Shown here piece by piece: positions 1 to 7,656 of a stretch of 37,141 nucleotides of DNA (the stretch's first letter is position 1; each line of letters begins with the position of its first letter). This DNA is from Eubacterium sp. Its GTDB lineage: Bacteria > Bacillota > Clostridia > Oscillospirales > Ruminococcaceae. Location: positions 1 to 37,141 of the forward strand of contig JAISVH010000055.1 in NCBI GenBank assembly GCA_031271685.1, in the 5' to 3' direction. The notes under the pieces are model-generated. The model was not told where the DNA came from. It did no database searches and was given only the letters and a program-made list of their open reading frames with translations. The position numbers and the translations under genes were made by a program.

Positions 1-1
1 A

Positions 2-565
2 AAGGAATTTATTGAAATATATGGGGATAATGTTACCCGTGATGGCGCGGATAAATTGCTTTCTTATCTTGAAAAAAGCGATTTTTTCTTTGCTCCCGCT
101 TCAACGCGCTATCATAACAGCTTCGAGGGCGGACTTGCGCGCCACAGCATAAATGTATACCTTTGCCTTAAAGACTATCTTGAAAGAGAACGTGTAAAAG
201 GACTCTATAACCTCTCCTACAGCGATGAAACGATGGCTGTCGTCGCTCTTTTGCATGATGTTTGCAAAATCAATTGCTATAAAAAAGATACTAAAAATGT
301 TAAAAACGAACACGGAATATGGGATAAGGTCCCATATTACCGATATGAGGACAATTTACCCTATGGCCACGGCGAAAAATCTGTATACATGATAAGCGGA
401 TTTATGCGGCTTACGCGCGAAGAGTCAATGGCTATACGCTGGCATATGGGTTTCTCAGGACCCGAAGACCGGGTCATGGTCGGAAACGCCCTTGAAAGCT
501 ATCCACTGGCTTTTGCTCTTAGCATAGCAGATATGGAGGCTTCGTATTTCTTAGAAAGCGAATAA
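2..565 (+). CDS. HD-domain metal-dependent phosphohydrolase, 5' end missing
   Basis: The reading frame is open from base 2, so the gene begins left of the window; 187 residues are visible. The HD-superfamily pattern is clear: a histidine in GGLARHSINVY, the paired motif LLHDVCKI, and later histidines in YGHGEKS and RWHMG that would complete a metal site. These enzymes hydrolyse phosphate esters or nucleotides in the cytoplasm; the substrate cannot be told from the sequence. No signal peptide or membrane segment is visible in the part present. The stop is followed by a 97-base gap before the DUF58 gene, so co-transcription is possible but unproven. The internal TTG at 56 is not needed as a start because the frame continues upstream with good coding character. 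Confidence 0.8.
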   Translation, partial: KEFIEIYGDNVTRDGADKLLSYLEKSDFFFAPASTRYHNSFEGGLARHSINVYLCLKDYLERERVKGLYNLSYSDETMAVVALLHDVCKINCYKKDTKNVKNEHGIWDKVPYYRYEDNLPYGHGEKSVYMISGFMRLTREESMAIRWHMGFSGPEDRVMVGNALESYPLAFALSIADMEASYFLESE

Positions 566-604
566 TTAATTCCATTTGCCTACCGTTTAGTGCAGGAATA
601 ATAA

Positions 605-645
605 TATAGCAAATTGGTAGTTTTTAATTTTTTCAGCTGAAAAAA
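605..645. repeat. solo TATAGCAAATT repeat end plus 18-base palindrome
   Basis: TATAGCAAATT at 605-615 is an 11-mer found exactly five times in the window, always between genes. It is followed at 628-645 by the perfect palindrome TTTTTTCAGCTGAAAAAA. The palindrome has T and A runs on both sides and could act as a weak terminator between the HD gene and the DUF58 gene. Confidence 0.5.
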
Positions 646-662
646 ATGCCGAGGTTATTGAT

Positions 663-1793
663 ATGGTAATTTTTGCGGTATTAGCTATTTTTACATTTAT
701 AATTTTCTTACAATCCAAAATATACGAGCGCTCCGCTCTTAAGGGGTTGGAATATTCTATCCGCGTAAGTGCGCATGAGGTCTTCGAAGGCGATGAAATT
801 GAAATAATAGAGAGCGTGTCCAACTTAAAAACCTTTCCTATACCTTGGATAAAAATCGAGCTGGCAGTGTCGCGTTGGCTTGAATTCTCAGGAACAGAAC
901 CGGATGTTATATCGGGGCTTAGGTTTGTTCCCAGTATTTTTATGCTTTGGGGACATCGCCGCTGCACACGCGCCTGGAAAGTTCGTTGCCTGAAACGCGG
1001 CGTTTATAGGCTAGACGATATCCGCCTATATTCCAGCGACTTTTTCGGCCTTTGTTCGTCTTCTACCCTAATAAGCGCGAACGAAGAAATAGTTGTACTG
1101 CCCATACCCTGTGAACAGCTTATTTTTTCGTTCCATAACGATTTGCTTTGGGGCATAACCCCGGTCCTTCGTTTTATTGCCGATGATCCCTTTTCAATAT
1201 CCGGCGTCAGGGAATACCGCGACGAGCCGATAAGCCGGATCCATTGGCCCAGCACGGCAAAAACCGGCGAAATAGTGGTCTATAATACCGAATACACAAC
1301 TCATAATCACATCTTATATCTTATCAACTTTCAGTTTAGCGAATTTGGTGAATTGGCTCCGGCAGCCGACAGCTTCATTGAATCATCGATAAAAGCGGTT
1401 GTTTGGTTTTTAGAAAAGGCTAAATCTGCCGGAATAGAAACAACTATAATAACTAACAGCGCAAATGATAGCTTTCGTGCATCCGGAAAAAGGTATATGA
1501 GCGATTTGTCCTATTTGGCGAGACTAAAAAATGAGTGCTCCGAAAGCTTCAGCTCTATGATGGAGAATTTGGATATTTCACCCTATACTGATATTCTCGT
1601 ATTTACTTCGTTTATAAGTAAAAATATTGCCGATGCCGCAAAGAGATATTGCGCAAAAAGGGACATTGGCGTAAAAAACCTAATGTTTTACTGCAATGCG
1701 AGTGACGAGGATATAAAATGCTTGGGCGATGGAAAAATAATTCCGTTAAACAGGTCTTCAAAACTTTTTGTTCCAAAAAAATATGGTGAATAA
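663..1793 (+). CDS. DUF58 domain protein (first copy)
   Basis: This 376-residue protein has a short hydrophobic N-terminal segment (residues 1-18), a beta-rich central region, and the DUF58 signature around residues 120-205: SSDFFGL and later REYRDEPISRIHWPSTAKTG. DUF58 proteins usually sit beside MoxR-type AAA ATPases and are thought to act in assembly of envelope or secreted complexes; the exact biochemical role is unknown. The ATG at 663 has GAGG at 651-654 as ribosome binding site. Its stop overlaps the next gene (TAATG), so the two are translationally coupled. No MoxR gene is adjacent here; the nearest unpaired MoxR is at 12000-12965. A second DUF58 protein lies at 16771-17994. Confidence 0.85.
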   Translation: MVIFAVLAIFTFIIFLQSKIYERSALKGLEYSIRVSAHEVFEGDEIEIIESVSNLKTFPIPWIKIELAVSRWLEFSGTEPDVISGLRFVPSIFMLWGHRRCTRAWKVRCLKRGVYRLDDIRLYSSDFFGLCSSSTLISANEEIVVLPIPCEQLIFSFHNDLLWGITPVLRFIADDPFSISGVREYRDEPISRIHWPSTAKTGEIVVYNTEYTTHNHILYLINFQFSEFGELAPAADSFIESSIKAVVWFLEKAKSAGIETTIITNSANDSFRASGKRYMSDLSYLARLKNECSESFSSMMENLDISPYTDILVFTSFISKNIADAAKRYCAKRDIGVKNLMFYCNASDEDIKCLGDGKIIPLNRSSKLFVPKKYGE

Positions 1794-3124
1794 TGAAAAA
1801 ATTATTGAATATGTTGGCCGTGTTCAGTTATATTTCGCTCGCCATACCGGTAATTCTATACGGTGAACTGAACAGCTTCGGTGAAATAGGTCTGTTTCGT
1901 TGTTTTTTTATTTATCTTCCTTTTCTTTCAATTGTTTTTTTCATGGGCGACCGCAGCAAAGTCCTGATTCTAAAGCTCACCCCGACAAAAAACGTGCTTT
2001 TCAGGATTGCCGAATTCTTTGCATGCTTATTATCAGCGTCGCTTCCTTTACTGGCGGTTGCGTTTTTCTTTCGTCGTATTTATATCTCCGCTTTCGTGCT
2101 CGGAGCTTTGGTTATTTATTTTTACTATATCGGAAAATATTGTCGCGGTCAGGATTTTTATAGTCTCACAAAACCTATAGTGCCGGGTGTCTTATTTGGA
2201 ATCAGCCTCTATTGCTATGTGGGCTTAGCGCTGTGGGGGGCAGGTGTTTCAGGAAATATAACGCTTCAAAAAATCACACAAGAAATTATAATATTCAATC
2301 TGCTGATAAACGGTCTTTTTACCGCTCTTATTTTTAATCAGATAAATATTAGCCGTCTGTTGGAACGACGTGGAAGCTCCATACGGCTTATGCCTAAAAA
2401 CCTGAGAACTAACAACGCTCTTATTGTGTCTTTTATCTGCGTTTTAATAACGGTTTGCTATGCGTTTCGTGAAAAAATAAGCGCGTTTTTAAGTGCGCTA
2501 GCAACACTTTTTTTTTGGTTGGCGGCGATCATAATAAATTTTTTTCAAATACCGAACAACATTGGCGAAAGGCTTGCCGAACCCCCGGAATTTTACGGCC
2601 ATAAAGGCGCAGGCAGCGCTTGGAATATTGCGCTAAGGGTGCTGTTTACGGCGTTGGCGGTGTATTTGGCCTGGAGGTTCAGAACCAATATCGCAAGCTG
2701 GATTTCAGATTTAATAAAACGGCTTGCCAACCGACTAAAAAGGAAAGAAAACAACATTGCAAATACGCCGAAAGAAATTGCATATATTGATTATACCGAA
2801 GAGATCATACATTTAAAAACCGCTCAAAACCTACTAAAGCACGACTTAAAAAGCTATAAAAAAGAAAAAAGCCCCGACAAAAAATTAAGGCTTTCCTATA
2901 AAATATTTATACGTTGGCTAAAATCTGAAAAAATTGACGTTTTAAGCTCTGACACCGCAAGCGAAAGCATTAAAAAGGGAGAAGCGTTTTATCGTTCTGA
3001 GATTTTAAAAATGCAAACCTATAAAGAAAAATACGAAAGCTTGCGTTATGGTGGCATCAACGCCGACCAAGCCGCCGTAAAATTGGCTGACGAGTTAGTC
3101 AAGGCAGTAAAAAAAAGTAATTAA
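1793..3124 (+). CDS. multi-pass membrane protein with soluble C-terminal domain, DUF58 partner
   Basis: 443 residues. Roughly the first 240 contain several hydrophobic segments typical of transmembrane helices. A further segment lies near residue 280-300 (VLFTALAVYLAWRF), followed by a charged, helical C-terminal domain of about 140 residues. Position right after a DUF58 gene and the late TM plus helical tail resemble the DUF4129-type membrane proteins of MoxR/DUF58/TgpA clusters, but I see no diagnostic motif, so this is inference from context. GGTGAATA precedes the ATG, within the end of the upstream gene. The stop codon (3122-3124) overlaps the first base of repeat copy A, so the repeat begins exactly where the gene ends. 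Confidence 0.7.
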   Translation: MKKLLNMLAVFSYISLAIPVILYGELNSFGEIGLFRCFFIYLPFLSIVFFMGDRSKVLILKLTPTKNVLFRIAEFFACLLSASLPLLAVAFFFRRIYISAFVLGALVIYFYYIGKYCRGQDFYSLTKPIVPGVLFGISLYCYVGLALWGAGVSGNITLQKITQEIIIFNLLINGLFTALIFNQINISRLLERRGSSIRLMPKNLRTNNALIVSFICVLITVCYAFREKISAFLSALATLFFWLAAIIINFFQIPNNIGERLAEPPEFYGHKGAGSAWNIALRVLFTALAVYLAWRFRTNIASWISDLIKRLANRLKRKENNIANTPKEIAYIDYTEEIIHLKTAQNLLKHDLKSYKKEKSPDKKLRLSYKIFIRWLKSEKIDVLSSDTASESIKKGEAFYRSEILKMQTYKEKYESLRYGGINADQAAVKLADELVKAVKKSN

Positions 3125-3200
3125 AACATCTGCGGCGGGAAGCTGCTTCCAGTGTTTTAACAAGCGTTAGCTGGGGATTGAAAATCACCCGCCGATGGCG
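3124..3200 (+). repeat. dispersed repeat copy A (modules 1 and 2)
   Basis: Starts with AAACATCTGCGGCGG on the last base of the upstream stop codon. It continues through GTGTTTTAACAAGCG and GATTGAAAATCACCCGCCG. It matches the copies at 13983, 19014, 22994, 26138 and 30431, and the reversed copies at 27574, 29380 and 30021. The inner hairpin is decayed here (GCGGCGGGAAGCTGC). Confidence 0.85.
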
Positions 3201-3390
3201 TATAGCAAATTAACTTGTAAACAAGCAAAAATAATTACTGTAAAACCGCATGATATTTTGAAGTAAATATGCTTGCGCAGATTATAATCGTTTAACTTCA
3301 GATTTACTAAATTTAAAGTTAAACTAGGATTGCAATGTTTGCGAACAGCGCCCGCAACGCGCACGCTGCGAAACCCATTTAACTTTTTAA
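3201..3390 (+). repeat. TATAGCAAATT-bounded module (module 4), decayed copy
   Basis: Aligns along its length with 23027-23209: the shared order is the TATAGYAAATTAACTTG edge, AAAACCGCATG, a TTTAAAGTTAAAC palindrome arm, GCGAACAGCGC and ACGCGCACGCTGCG, ending CCCATTTAACT. The central palindrome, perfect at 23112-23154, has several mismatches here, so this copy appears older. Confidence 0.8.
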
Positions 3391-3498
3391 AAAAACACCA
3401 AGTATTTTTTAAAGTTAAATGACTATAACTGCAGCTTTTGCATCATTATTTTTGATGTTTTCTGAGTTAATTAACTAATAGTCAGCATATAAAGTCCT

Positions 3499-3678
3499 TT
3501 AAGGCAACACCTCACAACTCACGCCTATCGGCTTGAAGAGCAAATCACTTATGTATTTTTCGCCAAACTTCGTTAATTTCGCCTTAAATATCAACGAATA
3601 TTCGCGGCAAAATTGCCTAGTTTGACGAAAAATCTTACTGCGCGCTTTGCACGTCAGAGCTGTGTGTTATTTCCTTAA
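3499..3678. mobile_element. 180-bp TTAAGG...CCTTAA palindromic element, copy 1 (MITE-like)
   Basis: Exactly 180 bp, bounded by TTAAGG and CCTTAA, and close to identical with 29793-29972. The whole element is an imperfect palindrome: the left arm carries AAGGCAACACC, CACAACTC and ATTTTTCGCCAAACT; the reverse complement of the right arm carries AAGGAAATAAC, CACAGCTC and ATTTTTCGTCAAACT. It is non-coding, and the architecture fits a miniature inverted-repeat element. Confidence 0.75.
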
Positions 3679-3710
3679 TACTGCGATAAATAGCTAGATG
3701 CAAATAATTA

Positions 3711-4649
3711 TCAATTTTCTGCGCTTCCTAGCTCAAGCATCTTGTCAATGCATTTCTTTGCCGCGGCGATATATTCGCTATCCATGACCAACTCAAAAGC
3801 GCTGCTTTTATTCTTTTCTATGTCTGAAAGGGTGTTATAAACATCCGGCAGCGACGTAAGCTTCATTTCAGGGCATAAAATTTTTTTGCTTAAAGGATAA
3901 AACCGCTTGTCCGGCAGATGATAACTAAGATGTTCTGCGATACTTATCTCGGTTCCGACAATGAATTCGCCGCAGGGCGAAGCCTTAGCGTAATTCATAA
4001 TCTCCGACGTCGATCCAATAAAGTCAGCTATGTCCGTCACCTCAGGCCTGCACTCGGGGTGAACCAAAAGCTTAGCGAAAGGATAAAGGCGCTTCGCTTT
4101 TTCCGCATCGTCAATGCTTGCCCCGTCATGATAGGGACAGCAACCGCTAAAACACTTTATATCCTTTTCGGGCGCCTGTGATGCTACATACCTTCCTAAA
4201 TTACTGTCCGGGACAAATAGTATCTTTTGTTCCTTTATTTTTTTTATAATTTTCACAGCTGATGAACTGGTCACACAAACATCACTTTGCTTTTTAACAT
4301 CGGCAGCAGTGTTAATATAACAGACTACCATGCGATCAGGCTCCGATTCACGTATTCTTTTAAGTTCTTCCCCGCTAAGGCAGTCGGCCATAGGGCAGCC
4401 CGCTTCACGGTTTGCCAAAAATACGCGTTTATTGGGGTTTAAAATTTTTGCTGTCTCAGCCATAAAATGCACACCGCAAATCAGCATTTTTTTTTCTGCG
4501 GTATTAAGAGCGTGCTGCGCCAACATAAACGAGTCTCCGCAATAATCGGCGATTTCGAGTATTTCCTCTCGTTGATAGCTATGTGCTAAAATTGCTGTGT
4601 TAGTTTTTAGTTTAAGCGCCGTTATTCTTTTTTGCAATTCGCTTATCAT
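3711..4649 (-). CDS. nadA: quinolinate synthase
   Basis: Condenses iminoaspartate with dihydroxyacetone phosphate to quinolinate in de novo NAD synthesis, using an oxygen-sensitive [4Fe-4S] cluster in the cytoplasm. The 312 residues match the family's usual length. Visible motifs are LAHSYQREEILEIADYCGDS near residue 21, REAGCPMADC with Cys85, FVPDSNLGRYVA near 145, SGCCPYHDG with Cys170/171, HPECRPEV near 197, and Cys259; Cys85, Cys170 (or 171) and Cys259 fit the three cluster ligands. GGAG at 4654-4657 precedes the ATG, and a strong sigma-A-type promoter lies at 4702-4730. nadB and nadC are not adjacent, so the gene appears monocistronic in this window. Confidence 0.96.
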   Translation of the reverse strand: MISELQKRITALKLKTNTAILAHSYQREEILEIADYCGDSFMLAQHALNTAEKKMLICGVHFMAETAKILNPNKRVFLANREAGCPMADCLSGEELKRIRESEPDRMVVCYINTAADVKKQSDVCVTSSSAVKIIKKIKEQKILFVPDSNLGRYVASQAPEKDIKCFSGCCPYHDGASIDDAEKAKRLYPFAKLLVHPECRPEVTDIADFIGSTSEIMNYAKASPCGEFIVGTEISIAEHLSYHLPDKRFYPLSKKILCPEMKLTSLPDVYNTLSDIEKNKSSAFELVMDSEYIAAAKKCIDKMLELGSAEN

Positions 4650-4701
4650 GCATAGCTCCTATAAGACATTATTATTTTAAAAAATTATTTCTATTTGTAA
4701 A

Positions 4702-4730
4702 AATATAACATATTTTTAAATAATTGTCAA
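4702..4730 (-). promoter_or_regulatory. sigma-A-type promoter of nadA
   Basis: On the minus strand TTGACA (4725-4730), a 17-base spacer and TATATT (4702-4707), in a very AT-rich stretch about 50 bases before the nadA start. I see no obvious NAD-responsive operator. Confidence 0.75.
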
Positions 4731-4818
4731 TATATTATTGATTTTTTTGTTAATATAAGTTATAATGTAATAATAGCATTTTTAAAAAATGATTAAAGTT
4801 TATCAAAATATTATTATG

Positions 4819-4846
4819 TTGCGACAATACCATAATTTGCTATAAA
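4819..4846 (+). promoter_or_regulatory. candidate promoter of the HD-GYP gene, -10 inside a repeat end
   Basis: TTGCGA (4819-4824), a 16-base spacer and TATAAA (4841-4846), 34 bases before the start at 4880. The -10 overlaps AATTTGCTATA (4834-4844), the reverse complement of the TATAGCAAATT repeat end. Confidence 0.45.
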
Positions 4847-4879
4847 AAGACAAAAAATTACCAAAGGGATAAATGTATT

Positions 4880-5965
4880 ATGCGTTATGTTCCTAGAAAT
4901 TGTATAAGAGAGGGTTCGCTGTTGGCGCGCCCTGTTTATGGAGAAAATGGAAAAGTTTTGCTTCGCGAAGGCGTTAAGATGTCAAAAACTTATATTAAAA
5001 GACTAGCTTTTTACGGAATTCCCGGTGCCTTTATAGAGGATACCATTTCTCTCGACCTTGAGATTAAAAGCGCCGTGACCGAAAAGGTCAAAGCAAGCGC
5101 TTTAAGGCAGTTGACCACAGCTTTTAAAAACGCAAATGATGCGACAAGCCACGAAAAAGCAGATGTAAACGCTAAGGCTCTGCTTGAAACAGCCGAACAA
5201 ATAGTTGAAAATATTATATCCCATAAAGACGTGATGCTAAATCTTTTCGACATTAAAACTTATGATAATTATACTTTTTTTCATTGTTTAAATGTTGCTA
5301 TATTGTCTATAGCGATCGGAGTAGCATTGGACTACACTCAAAAAGATATGGTAAAGCTTGCTTTTTCCGCGTTGCTGCATGATATAGGAAAAGTATTTAT
5401 AGACAGTAAAATTATAAACAAAAAGGGAAGGCTCAACCCTGAGGAAATGCTTAAAGTTTTCTGCCACCCTAAAGAGGGGTATGATTACGTAAGAAAGCAC
5501 TTTTACAGCACGATTTCCTCAGTTACCGCGCGCGGCATATTAGATCATCATGAGAGGATAGACGGGTCCGGATATCCAAACCATCTTATCGGCGATAAGA
5601 TATCTACATTCGGTAAAATTATTGCCGTAGCTGATGTTTATGACGCTTTAGTGTCTGATCGTCCCTATCGCCAAGCAGTTTTTCCATCTGAGGCTATAGA
5701 GTACATAATGGGTAGCTGCGGCACATTTTTTGACATAAAAATAGTTGAAGCCTTTAAACAGAAGATAGTGCCCTTTCCCGTCGGTACATCTGTTGCATTG
5801 TCTGACGGAACGGTAGCTCTGGTTATGGAGAACTTCGAGGGTTATTCTCAAAGGCCGACTGTAAAAGTGTTTATGAAAAACAACGAATGGATAGACCCAT
5901 ATATTTTGAATCTAAAGGAAGAGTCTTTTAATATTACAGTTGTGTCAGCAACAGTTGAAGCATAA
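4880..5965 (+). CDS. HD-GYP domain protein, probable cyclic-di-GMP phosphodiesterase
   Basis: 361 residues. The N-terminal ~120 residues begin with RYVPRNCIREGSLLARPVY, a common lead-in of clostridial HD-GYP proteins. The HD-GYP domain follows, with HCLNVAIL, LLHDIGKV (HD pair), HPKEGYDYV, LDHHERIDGSGYP (the HHE...GYP motif) and IIAVADVYDALVSDRPYR. These enzymes open cyclic-di-GMP using a bi- or tri-nuclear metal centre. No membrane segment or receiver domain is visible, so it is probably cytosolic. AAAGGG lies upstream of the ATG. A Rho-independent terminator follows at 5968-5995. The final ~60 residues form a small C-terminal extension I do not recognise. Confidence 0.9.
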   Translation: MRYVPRNCIREGSLLARPVYGENGKVLLREGVKMSKTYIKRLAFYGIPGAFIEDTISLDLEIKSAVTEKVKASALRQLTTAFKNANDATSHEKADVNAKALLETAEQIVENIISHKDVMLNLFDIKTYDNYTFFHCLNVAILSIAIGVALDYTQKDMVKLAFSALLHDIGKVFIDSKIINKKGRLNPEEMLKVFCHPKEGYDYVRKHFYSTISSVTARGILDHHERIDGSGYPNHLIGDKISTFGKIIAVADVYDALVSDRPYRQAVFPSEAIEYIMGSCGTFFDIKIVEAFKQKIVPFPVGTSVALSDGTVALVMENFEGYSQRPTVKVFMKNNEWIDPYILNLKEESFNITVVSATVEA

Positions 5966-5967
5966 AA

Positions 5968-5995
5968 GAAGGATCGGTAAACGATCCTCTTTTTT
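5968..5995 (+). terminator. Rho-independent terminator after the HD-GYP gene
   Basis: AGGATCG (5970-5976), a GTAAA loop, CGATCCT (5982-5988), then a T-rich run, starting 3 bases after the stop codon. Confidence 0.85.
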
Positions 5996-6032
5996 ATGTT
6001 CAAATATCTCAGAGGTCGCTTACGGTGCTTTA

Positions 6033-6133
6033 TATAGCAGTTTGCAAAGCGTCCGCTGTCCATCACCTAAATTAGGTGATGGACAGCGGACGCTTTTATA
6101 AGATTCATGCACATCAAAACGCAATTTGCTATA
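6033..6133. mobile_element. 101-bp element with TATAGC ends and a perfect 51-base palindrome
   Basis: Bounded by TATAGCAGTTTGC and the inverted GCAATTTGCTATA. The centre (6046-6096) is a perfect palindrome of two 25-base arms around one A; it contains GCGTCCGCTG and TAGGTGATGG. It lies between convergent genes and ends one base before the stop codon of the transglutaminase-like gene. The right part reads, reversed, like the left part of the repeat at 27396. Confidence 0.7.
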
Positions 6134-6134
6134 T

Positions 6135-7607
6135 TCAGCTAACTTTCACCGTGACCGATGCCTGCTTTCCGGTTGACGTATAAGCCGTTACTTTTGCTTC
6201 GCCCTTAGCTTTAAAGCTGATTTTTCCTTTACTAACGGTCGCCACTTTGGTGTCTGAAGACGACCAATATATATAATCCTTGCTAGCGGCAGGAGAAAGG
6301 GATGCCTTTATAGTCGCCGAAGCCCCGACTTTTCCGTTGACCGAAGTTTTGTTTAACTTGACTGCAGTGGAATTAGCCGCTGTTAATTTAATAGTTCTCA
6401 GGCTGTTTTTAAATGCCAATTTTTCTTTAATGGTATATGTCAACCGGTTTCCGTTAATGAAAATTCCGTAGATGTAGCCTTTGGCGCTTTCAGGTTTAGT
6501 CGCTATTTTTTTAGCCTTTCCGGTTGCGGGGTCAAAGCTGTAAACGGAGTTAATGTCATTGAAATATAAAAGTCCGTTGTACTGCGCTATGCTTGCGTAT
6601 GACCCAGGCCAAGATTTTTTGCTGGTTTTTTCTGTTCCCCAAACATACCAAACACCGTCAAAGGTATAAACTTTTGATTGCTTATTAGTTCTAAAGTCAT
6701 ATTTATATATATTGCTTTTCTTTTTATCTTTAGAATCAATATCGGTATAATACCATGAATCTCCGAATTTAACCAACGGACTCCTGGTGGTTCTCCATAA
6801 TGCCTTATCGTATTGCGTGTTGGTAGCCTTAGGGTAAGCGTTTTTATTCCAAGTACGCCCGTCGCCCTTAGCGATCTGAGCGTCTGACGCAAGGCAATCC
6901 CTATGCGCCGCACGTCCGTAATAATCCATCTTACTGCTTATGGGATCGTCTTTGGTGGTATCCACATGATACCAATCGTTGCCTAGCTTTACAATGTTCC
7001 AAGAATGATTCATACTTTCGTTGGTTTCGCGCACAATACGGTTTTCATACCCTCCGTAAGTAAGCAAATATTGGAAGCCGCGCGCATAACCCTGACAGGT
7101 AGCCCCATTCTTTACCAAAGCGCCATACCCGTTTTCGTTATAGTCAATATCCGCGTTATAGGCGGTCGCAAGCACCATATAATCATGTAACGTAAGAATC
7201 TTTTCGGCATCGGTCATTGAATCGTTAGTTAAAGAGTAGGCCTTTGCGGCAGCCTTTTTCATCTCACTTTTCCTTAACGCAAGGTCGCTTTGTTTACATA
7301 TATAAGTTATATTATAAATAAACGTTCTGCTGCCAATATTCCCATATGTGCAAGCTATATTAACATAAAACAGATCCTCGTCGTCATAAACTTCCGCCGT
7401 GTAGATATCCCTTAAATCAGTCAGCTCAAGGTTGTCTCTTTTTACATAATCAGTAACATCTATCTCAACCTCAAAGTTTAAAAGGTGAGCCTTAATATAG
7501 TCCTGAATCGTCTGATCCGTACTATAAGCAGCGGCGCTTGACCGAATAACGCAAAAGCTTAACGCCAAGCTTAATGTTAATATAATTGATATAATTTTCC
7601 TTATCAT
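6135..7607 (-). CDS. secreted transglutaminase-like protein with C-terminal Ig-like (Big_2) domain
   Basis: 490 residues. A signal peptide is evident (MIRKIISIILTLSLALSFC, cleavage plausible near SSAAA). The transglutaminase-like core spans about residues 120-230, with the Cys in GATCQGYARGF, the His in SMNHSWNIVKLG and the Asp in WYHVDTTKDDP forming a Cys-His-Asp triad. A middle beta-propeller-like segment of YxF/YxxD repeats (about 260-400) reads out as LYFNDINSVYSFD. The last ~80 residues are a bacterial Ig-like fold ending WSSSDTKVATVSKGKISF. The likely site of action is the cell surface or exterior, perhaps on peptides or peptidoglycan cross-links; the substrate is unknown. AGGAG precedes the ATG. 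It is a tandem paralogue of the next gene, which lacks the Ig domain. Confidence 0.88.
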   Translation of the reverse strand: MIRKIISIILTLSLALSFCVIRSSAAAYSTDQTIQDYIKAHLLNFEVEIDVTDYVKRDNLELTDLRDIYTAEVYDDEDLFYVNIACTYGNIGSRTFIYNITYICKQSDLALRKSEMKKAAAKAYSLTNDSMTDAEKILTLHDYMVLATAYNADIDYNENGYGALVKNGATCQGYARGFQYLLTYGGYENRIVRETNESMNHSWNIVKLGNDWYHVDTTKDDPISSKMDYYGRAAHRDCLASDAQIAKGDGRTWNKNAYPKATNTQYDKALWRTTRSPLVKFGDSWYYTDIDSKDKKKSNIYKYDFRTNKQSKVYTFDGVWYVWGTEKTSKKSWPGSYASIAQYNGLLYFNDINSVYSFDPATGKAKKIATKPESAKGYIYGIFINGNRLTYTIKEKLAFKNSLRTIKLTAANSTAVKLNKTSVNGKVGASATIKASLSPAASKDYIYWSSSDTKVATVSKGKISFKAKGEAKVTAYTSTGKQASVTVKVS

Positions 7608-7656
7608 TTTTTATCTGCTCCTAATCTTCTTTTATATAATCAGGGATTACCCATAA

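Larger units (their letters stand above)
3125..3710. other. 586-base gap made almost entirely of repeats
   Basis: No gene is supported here. From left to right it holds a module-1/module-2 repeat (3124-3200), a TATAGCAAATT-bounded module (3201-3390), an AT-rich stretch with an imperfect inverted repeat around 3379-3419, and a 180-bp palindromic element (3499-3678) ending 32 bases before the nadA stop codon. Confidence 0.75.
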
